DNA of 27,124 bases from Dehalococcoidia bacterium (lineage in GTDB: Bacteria > Chloroflexota > Dehalococcoidia > GIF9 > UBA5620), in the NCBI GenBank assembly GCA_016783225.1, contig JADHWZ010000003.1, forward strand, positions 1-27,124, written 5' to 3'. The notes under the pieces were generated by a model. The model ran no database searches. It was given only the letters and a program-made list of their open reading frames with translations, and had not been told where the DNA came from. Shown piece by piece: positions 1-7,413 of this stretch. The stretch's first letter is position 1; each line of letters begins with the position of its first letter. Made by a program: the position numbers and the translations under genes.

Positions 1-1
1 A

Positions 2-138
2 CCTGTTCGATTGTGTCGAGTCTGTCGTCGTTCATGATCAGTTGCATGTCCCAATCATAAACGAGGTGCCTTCCTTCAGGCTCATCCTGTGTTAGAAATC
101 GATATACCCTCCAGGCTCATCTTGTATTGGAAGAGACT
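2..138. repeat. Left arm of a 137-bp terminal inverted repeat
   Basis: Bases 2-138 are the exact reverse complement of 26988-27124 (paired coordinates sum to 27126); the match stops at base 139. Inside the arm a 23-bp unit starting CAGGCTCATC occurs at 77-99 and again, 18 of 23 identical, at 112-134. On the minus strand bases 116-2 form an open frame that leaves the window (the same frame as at the right end, residues like FLTQDEPEGRHLVYDW). I do not recognise the protein. The arm may be an insertion-sequence or repeat-gene end, or it may mark an assembly break at a repeat. Confidence 0.95.
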
Positions 139-143
139 ATCTG

Positions 144-173
144 TTGACATACCATACCCCCATAAGGTATCAT
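144..173 (+). promoter_or_regulatory. Sigma-70-like promoter of the Hdr/sulfur operon
   Basis: A perfect TTGACA at 144-149 is followed by an 18-base spacer and TATCAT at 168-173 (five of six match TATAAT). Transcription would start near 180, about 70 bases before the first ATG at 252. It sits only six bases inside the terminal inverted repeat. An ATACC/GGTAT inverted pair lies in the spacer and -10 region and could be an operator. The match is by eye; no start-site data exist. Confidence 0.6.
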
Positions 174-251
174 ACGTGCCGCGCAACACTTCCAACCTAT
201 TTTACCATACAGTGCAACCAAGCAATACTTTCGTGCGAAAAGAACGTGATA

Positions 252-701
252 ATGGACGAATTTGAGCCAAGGATAATCGGCTTCTTCTGTAACTGGTGTT
301 CCTATCGTGGTGCTGATGCTGCCGGTACCTCGCGAGCGAAATATCCGCCGAATGTGAGGCTGATAAGGGTGATGTGCTCAGGTAGGGTAGACGAGAGGTT
401 AATACTGAAAGGATTTAGTGCCGGCGCCGACGGTATACTAGTTTGCGGCTGTCATCCAGGAGACTGCCACTACCAGAAAGGCAATTTGAGTGCCAGAAGA
501 AGAGTGACGGCGTTAAGCCCTTTTCTAGACAGCGTAGGCATTGGCGAAGGCAGACTCAGGCTGGAATGGATATCGGCATCTGAGGGTCCAAAGGTAGCTG
601 AGACGGTAAGGAGTTTTACCCAGACCATAAAGGGGCTCGGCCCCAATCCGATGAAGCGGAATAACACGCAGGAACAGCCAGAGGCCACGAGAACAGAGTG
701 A
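252..701 (+). CDS. MvhD-family hydrogenase/heterodisulfide reductase iron-sulfur subunit (copy 1)
   Basis: A 149-residue soluble protein of the MvhD family (F420-non-reducing hydrogenase delta subunit). In methanogens MvhD passes electrons between hydrogenase and HdrA through a [2Fe-2S] cluster. The cysteine signature is clear: FFCNWCSYRGAD near the N-terminus, RVMCSGRVD in the middle, then GCHPGDCHY. The C-terminus ends GLGPNPMKR, as in its paralogue at 1376. I chose the ATG at 252 (MDEFEP) rather than the upstream TTG at 144, because 144 falls on the promoter -35 and the intervening residues resemble nothing. The Shine-Dalgarno is weak. It is the first gene of the operon. No hydrogenase large or small subunit is present, so the electron donor is probably not a linked hydrogenase. 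Confidence 0.88.
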   Translation: MDEFEPRIIGFFCNWCSYRGADAAGTSRAKYPPNVRLIRVMCSGRVDERLILKGFSAGADGILVCGCHPGDCHYQKGNLSARRRVTALSPFLDSVGIGEGRLRLEWISASEGPKVAETVRSFTQTIKGLGPNPMKRNNTQEQPEATRTE

Positions 702-765
702 CTGCTTGGCATATTTGGGTACTTAGCGCGGTTATGGGCGAAAAAATTTAAGAAGGAGGTCAAAC

Positions 766-1119
766 ATGGCTAAAGTAGCAATCACAGTCAACGGCTCGGA
801 GCCCAGCAACATTTTCCCAGCTATGATTCTAGGTTCTGCCGCAGCGGCAACTGGGGACGAGGTGACCATATTTTTTACCCCCGGTGGTGCTCCGGTTATG
901 GTAAAAGGAGAACTGGAGAAAATCAAGGGCAAGGGCATGCCTGATATCGTAGAACTATACGAGGGCCTACGCGTATTGGACGGCAAAATCTTAGTCTGTG
1001 AACTGGCTTTTGGAGCCAAGGACCTCAAAGCCGAGGACTTCAGAGAAGGCGTGGAGATTGTAGGAGCAACTTCATTCATGGCCTCAATTGAGGGCGCTTC
1101 TATAACCTTCTCTTTCTAA
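766..1119 (+). CDS. DsrE-family sulfur carrier protein
   Basis: A 117-residue soluble protein resembling the DsrE/DsrF family. It begins with a beta strand and a small-residue segment (MAKVAITVNGSEP), followed by the GDEVTIFFTPGGAPVMVKG region typical of the DsrE fold. A single cysteine in the ILVCELAFGAKDL segment is the likely persulfide-carrying residue. DsrE relatives accept sulfane sulfur from, or pass it to, TusA, and a TusA gene follows 18 bases downstream. An excellent ribosome binding site (AAGGAGGT, ending at 760) precedes the ATG. The exact subgroup (DsrE, DsrE2 or a peroxiredoxin-like relative) cannot be fixed by eye. Confidence 0.82.
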   Translation: MAKVAITVNGSEPSNIFPAMILGSAAAATGDEVTIFFTPGGAPVMVKGELEKIKGKGMPDIVELYEGLRVLDGKILVCELAFGAKDLKAEDFREGVEIVGATSFMASIEGASITFSF

Positions 1120-1137
1120 GATTAAAGGAGGTAAATA

Positions 1138-1362
1138 ATGGCACTACACACTTTAGATGTCTTGGGGCTTAAATGTCCCCAGCCAATACTCAAGTTGGCT
1201 GCAATGGCTAAAGAGATTCCAGCAGGAGACACCGTAGATGTGCTGGCTGATTGCGAGTCTTTTCCCAAGGATATTGTAGCGTGGTCTGAGAAGACGAAAA
1301 AGACGCTGCTTTTCTGTGTTGATGAAGGCGGCGGAAAACACAAGGCACAAATCCAGTTCTAA
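1138..1362 (+). CDS. TusA-family sulfurtransferase (copy 1)
   Basis: A 74-residue protein with the TusA signature LDVLGLKCPQPILK; Cys13 of the CPQP motif is the persulfide-forming residue. Length and the predicted beta-alpha-beta-alpha-beta order match TusA (about 80 residues). TusA hands sulfur from one partner to another in thiolation or dissimilatory sulfur pathways. Here it lies between DsrE and MvhD/HdrA genes, which favours a dissimilatory sulfur-transfer role over tRNA thiolation. The start has a strong AAAGGAGGT site. The stop lies 13 bases before the next start. Confidence 0.9.
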   Translation: MALHTLDVLGLKCPQPILKLAAMAKEIPAGDTVDVLADCESFPKDIVAWSEKTKKTLLFCVDEGGGKHKAQIQF

Positions 1363-1375
1363 CTCGGAGACACCT

Positions 1376-1801
1376 ATGGGAGAAGGATTCGCGCCCAAGA
1401 TAGTTGGGTTCCTTTGCAATTGGTGTTCTTATGCCGGTGCTGATCTTGCCGGGGCAAAAAAGCTAGAAATCCCCCCATCCCTCTCAGTTATTAGAGTAAT
1501 GTGTTCTGGTACGGTTGACCCGGCTCTTGTTGCCACAGCTCTTCTGCGTGGAGCAGACGGCGTGCTTGTTGCCGGATGCCATCCGGGTGATTGCCACTAT
1601 AGAGAAGGGAATTACTATGCTCGCCGAAGATTTGCCCTTTTGAAGAAGACTATTGAGACCTTGGGGCTGGATTCGGGAAGACTCATGCTGGCGTGGATAT
1701 CGGCGTCGGAAGGACAAAGATTCGCCGAGGTAACTAATGGGTTTGCGGAGCACATTAAGAAAATGGGGCCGAATCCCATGAAGAAAAAGGCTTCACTATG
1801 A
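1376..1801 (+). CDS. MvhD-family iron-sulfur subunit (copy 2)
   Basis: A 141-residue paralogue of the protein at 252-701. It carries the same cysteine pattern: FLCNWCSYAGAD, RVMCSGTVD and GCHPGDCHY, then WISASEGQRF and an MGPNPMKKK tail. It probably holds a [2Fe-2S] cluster and shuttles electrons to or from an HdrA-like partner. I use the ATG at 1376 (MGEGFAP), with GGAGA just upstream; a longer frame from 1316 overlaps the TusA gene and has no family resemblance in the extra part. Its stop overlaps the next gene's start (ATGA at 1798-1801), indicating translational coupling to the HdrA-like subunit. Two MvhD copies beside two HdrA-like proteins suggest one MvhD for each flavoprotein. Confidence 0.9.
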   Translation: MGEGFAPKIVGFLCNWCSYAGADLAGAKKLEIPPSLSVIRVMCSGTVDPALVATALLRGADGVLVAGCHPGDCHYREGNYYARRRFALLKKTIETLGLDSGRLMLAWISASEGQRFAEVTNGFAEHIKKMGPNPMKKKASL

Positions 1802-3096
1802 GTGGCGAGAATGAGATGAACAACAAGGGCCAGAACACTCCGGTGCTGGTTATCGGGGCCGGTATTGCCGGTATTGAGGCAAGCCTACTATTGGCCAACT
1901 CGGGGAGAAAGGTATACCTGGTTGAGAAGACTTCATATATCGGTGGTAACGTAATAAAGTTTGAAGAGGTATTCCCCAACATGGATTGCGCCACATGTAT
2001 GATAGCCCCAAAGCAACAGGAGCTATTAGCCAACGAAAACGTGGTGCTTCTAAGGCTTAGTGAAGTTGAAGCCGTGAACGGGTCTTCCGGAGATTTCACG
2101 GTTAAGGTAAGAAGAAAGGCTGGCTACGTTGACCTAGAAAACTGCATTGGATGCAGTGCCTGCTTTGACCCCTGCCCAGTAGAGGTAGACAACGAATTTG
2201 AAGAAAGACTCTCAAAAAGAAAGGCAATATACATTCCATGCGCAGGGGCTCTCCCCAATGTACCTGTCATCGACACAGAGAACTGTTTGCGCTTCAAAGG
2301 ACAGGATTGTGGAGCCTGCCACGAAGCCTGCATGTTCGAGGCTATTGATTTTGCGCAGCAAGATGAGGAGCTAGAACTTAAGGTTGGAGCAATCATCGTC
2401 GCTACTGGCTTTCAATCATTTGACCCAGGCAAAATCACTCAATATGGGTATAAGAAACTCGGTGATGTCTACTCGGCTATGGAGGTTGAAAGAATATGTG
2501 CCTCTAACGGACCCACTGAGGGGCAGATTCTTACCAAAAGCGGTCAACCACCAGAGTCGGTGGCTATCATCCATTGCGTGGGACGGGAAGAGAAAGGCTA
2601 TTGCTCCTCGATATGCTGTATGGCCTCTCTCAAACTCTCGCACTTCATAAAGAAAAAGCTGCCCCAAGTGAAGATAACTCAATTTTACTCCGACCTCTGT
2701 ATTCCGGGTAAGGCCTATCAGACGTTCTACGAAGAGGTGAAGGAGAGCGGGGTTGATTTCATTCGGGGTACAGTAACTGAAGTCTCACAGTCAGGAAAGG
2801 GACTGACTATCAAGTATAGAACTGAGGATGGCAAGGAGAACACCTTAACTGCAGGCATGGTTATCCTTAACCCGGCGGTTGAGCCGACAGCCGACTCACC
2901 CAGACTAGCCGAGATTCTGAATATCCCTCAAAGCAAGGAGGGGTTTTTTGGTGAGAAGGAACCAGACCTTACTACTGTAGCTACGGCACAAGAAGGTGTA
3001 TTTATTGCCGGGTGTGCCCAAAGCCCTAAGGATATTGCTGAGACGGTAGCTGAGGCAGAGGCGACAGCAGGGAGAATACTCTCGTTATCAAGATAG
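1798..3096 (+). CDS. HdrA/QmoA-like FAD iron-sulfur oxidoreductase (copy 1, with inserted ferredoxin domain)
   Basis: A 432-residue flavoprotein of the HdrA family. It has an FAD-binding GAGIAGIEA motif at residues 20-28, VYLVEKTSYIGG at 39-50, and the HdrA cysteine pair in NMDCATCMIAPK (Cys64, Cys67). An inserted ferredoxin-like domain spans about 112-185, with ligands Cys116/119/122/126 and Cys163/171/174/178. A second nucleotide-binding region contains VGAIIVATGF, followed by AIIHCVGREEKGYCSSICCM. It lacks the N-terminal CxCG domain and C-terminal ferredoxin domain of methanogen HdrA, which is why it is short. That layout resembles QmoA of sulfate reducers. HdrA proteins are the flavin site of electron bifurcation or confurcation. 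The gene is coupled by overlap to MvhD copy 2. Confidence 0.87.
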   Translation: MSGENEMNNKGQNTPVLVIGAGIAGIEASLLLANSGRKVYLVEKTSYIGGNVIKFEEVFPNMDCATCMIAPKQQELLANENVVLLRLSEVEAVNGSSGDFTVKVRRKAGYVDLENCIGCSACFDPCPVEVDNEFEERLSKRKAIYIPCAGALPNVPVIDTENCLRFKGQDCGACHEACMFEAIDFAQQDEELELKVGAIIVATGFQSFDPGKITQYGYKKLGDVYSAMEVERICASNGPTEGQILTKSGQPPESVAIIHCVGREEKGYCSSICCMASLKLSHFIKKKLPQVKITQFYSDLCIPGKAYQTFYEEVKESGVDFIRGTVTEVSQSGKGLTIKYRTEDGKENTLTAGMVILNPAVEPTADSPRLAEILNIPQSKEGFFGEKEPDLTTVATAQEGVFIAGCAQSPKDIAETVAEAEATAGRILSLSR

Positions 3097-3106
3097 AGGA
3101 TGCCAG

Positions 3107-4813
3107 ATGGGAAAGAAGATAGGCGTATATGTATGCGAATGTGGCACTAACATAGCCGAGAAAGTCGATATTGACAAAGTAATCGCTGCGGTCTCTCCTC
3201 TTAAGCACGTGGAAGTTGCTGAGAGGCACAAACTTCTATGTTCTGAGGGTGGGAAGGAATTCTTGAAGCAAAGCATTGAAGAGCACGGCTTGACGCACGT
3301 GGTAGTTGCTGCTTGTTCGCCAAAGCAACATGAAGTCACCTTTATGAACGTATGTGAACAGGCAGGTCTCAATCCACAGCTTTTCCAACTTGCCAACATA
3401 CGCGAGCAATGTGCCTGGGTTACGCCCAACGGAGAAGAAGCCACTGACAAGGCAATAAGACAAACAAGAGCCGCCGCCAGCAGAGTGACCTATCATAATC
3501 CTCTGGAGAGAAAAGAGGTAGAGTGCTCTCCTCATGTATTAGTAATTGGTGGTGGTATTGCTGGGGTTAGAGCTAGCCAGTTACTGGCGGCACCAGATAG
3601 AAAGGTTTATCTGGTAGAGAAAACCTCCTCCCTGGGAGGCAAAGTAAGAAGCTTCAGTAAGCTATTCACCAAGATGGAATCTGGCTTGAGGCTGATGGAG
3701 CATGAGATAAAGAACCTCCTGGAAAATGAGAATATCGAGGTGTTCACCGAGAGTGAGGTAGAGCAGATCTTAGGATTCCTCGGAAATTTCGAGGTAAAGG
3801 TAGTCAAGAAGGCAGAGGACAAGGAGCTGGACTTCAATGTTGGAGCAGTGGTGCTGGCTACCGGATTCGAGCTGTTTGACTCCAGAGGTCTTCCTCAATA
3901 TGGATACGGGAAATTGGACGATGTCTACACGAGTTTAGAATTTGAAGAGATGAATATCCCTGATGGCCCTACCGGCGGGAAGATCCTTCTTAAGGGAGGT
4001 AGGCCTCCTGAATCAGTTGCAATTATTCACTGCGTGGGGCGGGAAGAAAAGGATTTCTGTTCTAAGGTATGTTGCATGTATTCTCTCAAATTTGACCGGA
4101 TGCTTAGAGCACAAATACCGACAGTCAAAGTATCTCATTTCTACTCTGACCTCTGTGTCCCGGGCAAATCGTACCAGGAGTTCTACGAAGATACGAAGAA
4201 GATGGGAGTTGAGTTCATCCGCTCCGCGAAAACTGAGGTTACTAGCAATGGAAAAGGGACGACCATCAAATATGAGACCGAGGCTGGCTCGAAAGGTGAT
4301 TGGGCTGCCGATATGGTAATCCTACTCCCAGCAATGGAGAACAGCGGTGACGCTCAGAAGTTTGCTGAGATGTTAAACATACCACTCGACGGAAAGAAGT
4401 TCTTTGTTGAAGAGCACCAGTTACTTTCGCCGGTGGCGTCCGCTGTGGAGGGAATATTTGTCATCGGCTGTGCCCGGGGACCGCAGAGTATTTCAGAGTC
4501 GATAGTGCAGTCAGAGGCGGCAGCCGGGAAGATACTGTCCACTCTCGTGCCGGGCAGGAAGTTGGCACTGGAAGTTCGAACATCTGAGATATCTGAAACC
4601 TTCTGCACTGGATGTAAAACCTGTATCGACGTTTGCCCGTATGGTGCTATTACCTTTGATGAAACGAGGAAAATCTCAGTTGTGAACGAGGTTTTGTGCC
4701 ATGGCTGCGGAAACTGTGCAACTGCTTGCCCTTCCGGGGCAGCCAAGTTGAAGCATTTTACTTTTCCGCAGATTTATCAAGAACTTAAGGGGGTGTTACA
4801 GCAAGCAGAATAA
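3107..4813 (+). CDS. HdrA-like FAD iron-sulfur oxidoreductase (copy 2, with N- and C-terminal iron-sulfur domains)
   Basis: A 568-residue HdrA-family flavoprotein. The N-terminal domain opens IGVYVCECGTNIAEKVD and contains HVVVAACSPKQHE and NIREQCAWV, as in methanogen HdrA. The FAD motif VIGGGIAGVRASQLL lies near residue 147. The C-terminus carries two [4Fe-4S] motifs, CTGCKTCIDVCPYG and CHGCGNCATACPSG. Unlike copy 1, the segment after VYLVEKTSSLGG reads FTKMESGLRLME: the usual cysteine pair is absent and no ferredoxin domain is inserted. So the two copies are complementary and probably form one heteromeric complex with the MvhD subunits. There is no HdrB or HdrC in the window, so the usual heterodisulfide-reducing site is missing or lies elsewhere. 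Confidence 0.88.
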   Translation: MGKKIGVYVCECGTNIAEKVDIDKVIAAVSPLKHVEVAERHKLLCSEGGKEFLKQSIEEHGLTHVVVAACSPKQHEVTFMNVCEQAGLNPQLFQLANIREQCAWVTPNGEEATDKAIRQTRAAASRVTYHNPLERKEVECSPHVLVIGGGIAGVRASQLLAAPDRKVYLVEKTSSLGGKVRSFSKLFTKMESGLRLMEHEIKNLLENENIEVFTESEVEQILGFLGNFEVKVVKKAEDKELDFNVGAVVLATGFELFDSRGLPQYGYGKLDDVYTSLEFEEMNIPDGPTGGKILLKGGRPPESVAIIHCVGREEKDFCSKVCCMYSLKFDRMLRAQIPTVKVSHFYSDLCVPGKSYQEFYEDTKKMGVEFIRSAKTEVTSNGKGTTIKYETEAGSKGDWAADMVILLPAMENSGDAQKFAEMLNIPLDGKKFFVEEHQLLSPVASAVEGIFVIGCARGPQSISESIVQSEAAAGKILSTLVPGRKLALEVRTSEISETFCTGCKTCIDVCPYGAITFDETRKISVVNEVLCHGCGNCATACPSGAAKLKHFTFPQIYQELKGVLQQAE

Positions 4814-4859
4814 GCAAAGCTCTACCATCGAGATAGTCTAAAATAAGGAGAAGCTGAAA

Positions 4860-5111
4860 ATGACAAACGAGACAAAGGTTGACAAGACTCTAGATGTAAG
4901 AGGTGAAATCTGTCCCAATCCAGATGTGAGAACAATGACGACACTGGAGAAGATGGAGAAGGGGGAGATTCTGGAAGTCTTGGTCGACTATCCGCTTTCA
5001 GTGGAGCGCATCCCAAAGAACGCAGAAAACAGGAAGCACAAGGTATTAAAGGTAGAACAGGTCAGTGGACCTGAACACAAGATATTAATAGAAGCTAAAG
5101 CTAACAAGTAG
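4860..5111 (+). CDS. TusA-family sulfurtransferase (copy 2, CPNP variant)
   Basis: An 83-residue TusA-like protein. The motif is LDVRGEICPNPDVRT, with Cys18 as the likely sulfur-carrying residue. It differs from copy 1 in using CPNP, and the two are only distantly alike, so they are not recent duplicates. YeeE/YedE-type permeases are often encoded next to a TusA-like protein (YeeD in E. coli), and the permease gene lies 61 bases downstream. This copy may take sulfur from the transporter, while copy 1 works with DsrE. A TAAGGAG site precedes the ATG. Confidence 0.9.
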   Translation: MTNETKVDKTLDVRGEICPNPDVRTMTTLEKMEKGEILEVLVDYPLSVERIPKNAENRKHKVLKVEQVSGPEHKILIEAKANK

Positions 5112-5172
5112 TAAATCTCTCTTCAAGCATCTCAACCGAAGGCTTCACAAAAAAAAACAAAGGAGGCTAGAA

Positions 5173-6210
5173 GTGAACCCGTTGATATTTTGGGGACTTG
5201 CTGTTGGTCTTGTTTTTGGCTTTGCCCTGTCTAGGGGAAGGTTCTGTATGAACTCTGCCTTCAGAGACATTATCGTGCTGAAGGATTATACCCTCCTGAA
5301 GGCAGTAGGTGTTGCCATTCTGGTCTCACTGATAGGTTTTACCATCATGGCGCTAGCTGGGGTGATAACCCTGAGCCCCAAACCCTTCTTCTGGGGTGCG
5401 AATATGGTCGGTGGTTTTGTATTTGGCATTGGCATGGTGCTGGCGGGTGGATGTGCCAGTGGAATTTCCTACCGTGCTGGAGAAGGTATGGTGGGAGCAA
5501 TGTCAGCAGTACTCGGCTTGACACTTGCTGGACTCATGACCGCTATGGGTGCCTTCAAGCCCGCGGCAGCATTTTTGCAGAGCACAACAAAGATAACACT
5601 AGCTGATGGTGCAAATCTCACCTTGGCTAATGTACTTGGTGTATCACACTATTGGCTAGCCTTTGGCATTGCCGCCGTCGCCATAATTCTCTGGATTGTC
5701 TTCGCCATCCGGGGCAAGAAGGCAGAGAAAGAGGAAAAAGCTTCACTGAGTGCTAGGATTTTCAAGAGAGGTTGGGGATGGTTGTCAACAGGAATCGTAA
5801 TGGGCATCATTGGCATGATTGCCTTTTACTCCTCAACAGCGGCGGGTAGAAGCTACCCCCTGGCTATCACCGCCGGATGGATTACAAATCTGAAATCCTT
5901 GATTATGGGTGAGAATCTCCTTAACTGGCTATCTATGATGATTATCGGCCTCGTCCTTGGCGCTCTCATCGCTAGCCTCATTGCCGACGAATTTAAGCTT
6001 CGGGCACCATCACCAGGGACACTAATTCAAACCTTCTGTGGTGGACTCCTGATGGGCTTTGGAGCTGTGTGCAGTGCAGGATGCAACATAACTCACATTC
6101 TAAGTGGAGTACCACAACTTGCTTTGAGTTCCATGCTGGGTGGTGCCTTCATCATCCTGGGATGCTGGGCAGCTGCCTGGTGGATGTTCATACGGCCGAT
6201 GAGAGCATAA
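5173..6210 (+). CDS. YeeE/YedE (TsuA)-family thiosulfate or sulfur-compound permease
   Basis: A 345-residue integral membrane protein with about nine or ten hydrophobic segments. It shows the YeeE/YedE cysteine motifs: SRGRFCMNSAFRD near the N-terminus, AGGCASGISYRAGEG near residue 97, and GAVCSAGCNITHILSG near the C-terminus. In characterised TsuA these cysteines line the path for thiosulfate. The start is GTG at 5173, behind a strong AAAGGAGGC site; no in-frame ATG fits as well. Its place between a TusA-like gene and the FrhB-like genes suggests that it supplies thiosulfate or another sulfane sulfur compound to the cytoplasmic carriers. The real substrate cannot be read from sequence. Confidence 0.88.
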   Translation: MNPLIFWGLAVGLVFGFALSRGRFCMNSAFRDIIVLKDYTLLKAVGVAILVSLIGFTIMALAGVITLSPKPFFWGANMVGGFVFGIGMVLAGGCASGISYRAGEGMVGAMSAVLGLTLAGLMTAMGAFKPAAAFLQSTTKITLADGANLTLANVLGVSHYWLAFGIAAVAIILWIVFAIRGKKAEKEEKASLSARIFKRGWGWLSTGIVMGIIGMIAFYSSTAAGRSYPLAITAGWITNLKSLIMGENLLNWLSMMIIGLVLGALIASLIADEFKLRAPSPGTLIQTFCGGLLMGFGAVCSAGCNITHILSGVPQLALSSMLGGAFIILGCWAAAWWMFIRPMRA

Positions 6211-6263
6211 AGACTTAGATAGAGAAGATACTAAGAGAGAAGCGAAAGGTATGTGGGGTCAAT

Positions 6264-7412
6264 ATGACTTATGCTGAGCAATGCGTAACCTTCCCTACGG
6301 AAGGCGGCGCAAAGGAAGGGATTATTGATTACATAAAACAGGCGCTTGGCAAGGGTTGTTTTGATGCTGTTCTCATACCTGCGAAAATGCCGTTGAGTGA
6401 TTCGTTTGCTCACGTATTGATTGAAGATGAATCGCTCCTGAAAGATGCTTATCCTCTATGCCCAGTTACGACAGTCCAGGGAGCCAGAGTCATTGCCGCT
6501 CTTACCAGACGGGGGAAAGGGAAGAAAAGAATAGCCGCTCTGATACGACCCTGTGAGGTAAGAGCGACAGTGGAGCTATTCAAACTTGGGCAGGTAGACC
6601 TAGAGAATGTAATTCTCATCAGTGTCGATTGTCCCGGGGCCTTACCACTGGCTGATTGGGCCAAGGATCCAAAGAAGACCGAGGCTGCTTTTTCCGAACT
6701 TCTTGAAGGAAGTGACATTGAAGGTGTGCGGCCAGTTTGCCAGATATGTGATAAATTCTCGTCGACTGGTGGTGAGGATCTGCATATAGGGATGATAGGA
6801 ATGAAGGATAGCCTTCTTCTGATCCCGACTAGTCCCAAGGGCAAGAGTATTCTTGACAAGCTTGGCCTTCAGGTTGTACAGGACATATCAGACTGGCAAA
6901 GCCGGGTGGGTGCGCTCACAGCCGACAGACAGAAGAAACGCGAGCAAGTCCATAAGGAGCTAGAACGCAGAGCTATGGGCTTGGATAACCTGCTCAATAC
7001 CTTCAGCGCATGCATAAACTGCCACAATTGTATGAGAGTCTGCCCTATATGCTATTGCCGGCAGTGCTTCTTTGATTCTGACAGCACTAAATTCCCATTT
7101 GAGGATTACATAATGAGGGCGGAGGTGGCAGGCGCACTGAGACTTCCACCTGAGACCTTGCTCTTCCATGTTGGACGTATGTTGCATATGTCGCTTTCTT
7201 GCGTATCATGTGGAGCCTGTGAGGACGCTTGTCCCACATCCGTTCCGGTAGCACAGGTCTTCAGCCTAGTGGGTGACAAGAACCAGGAAGCCTTTGACTA
7301 TGTACCGGGTAAGAGCGTAAATGAACCCCTTCCGCTAAGGGTTTACAGGGACAGTGAGTTTGAAGAAGTAGAGCAACCTCATGCGGGAACTTCTGCCAAA
7401 GAGGAGACATGA
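6264..7412 (+). CDS. FrhB/FdhB-family iron-sulfur flavoprotein (copy 1)
   Basis: A 382-residue soluble protein resembling the beta subunits of F420-reducing hydrogenase and F420-dependent formate dehydrogenase. The N-terminal half contains AALIRPCEVRATVELFKL and ILISVDCPGALPL, typical of the FrhB substrate/FAD domain. The second half has a dense cysteine block, CINCHNCMRVCPICYCRQC, then CVSCGACEDACP, consistent with two or three iron-sulfur clusters. FrhB-like proteins take electrons from F420H2, NAD(P)H or ferredoxin and pass them to Hdr-type complexes. The gene is downstream of the permease in the same operon. Its stop is one base before the start of its paralogue. The physiological cofactor is unknown. 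Confidence 0.82.
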   Translation: MTYAEQCVTFPTEGGAKEGIIDYIKQALGKGCFDAVLIPAKMPLSDSFAHVLIEDESLLKDAYPLCPVTTVQGARVIAALTRRGKGKKRIAALIRPCEVRATVELFKLGQVDLENVILISVDCPGALPLADWAKDPKKTEAAFSELLEGSDIEGVRPVCQICDKFSSTGGEDLHIGMIGMKDSLLLIPTSPKGKSILDKLGLQVVQDISDWQSRVGALTADRQKKREQVHKELERRAMGLDNLLNTFSACINCHNCMRVCPICYCRQCFFDSDSTKFPFEDYIMRAEVAGALRLPPETLLFHVGRMLHMSLSCVSCGACEDACPTSVPVAQVFSLVGDKNQEAFDYVPGKSVNEPLPLRVYRDSEFEEVEQPHAGTSAKEET

Positions 7413-7413
7413 G

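Noticed and set aside
2..138. CRISPR-like array from the repeated CAGGCTCATC units
   Set aside because: Only two imperfect copies 35 bases apart and no cas genes.
144..251. N-terminal extension of the first MvhD gene starting from TTG at 144
   Set aside because: It overlaps the -35 and -10 boxes, has no ribosome site and no family similarity; the ATG at 252 starts exactly at the conserved region.
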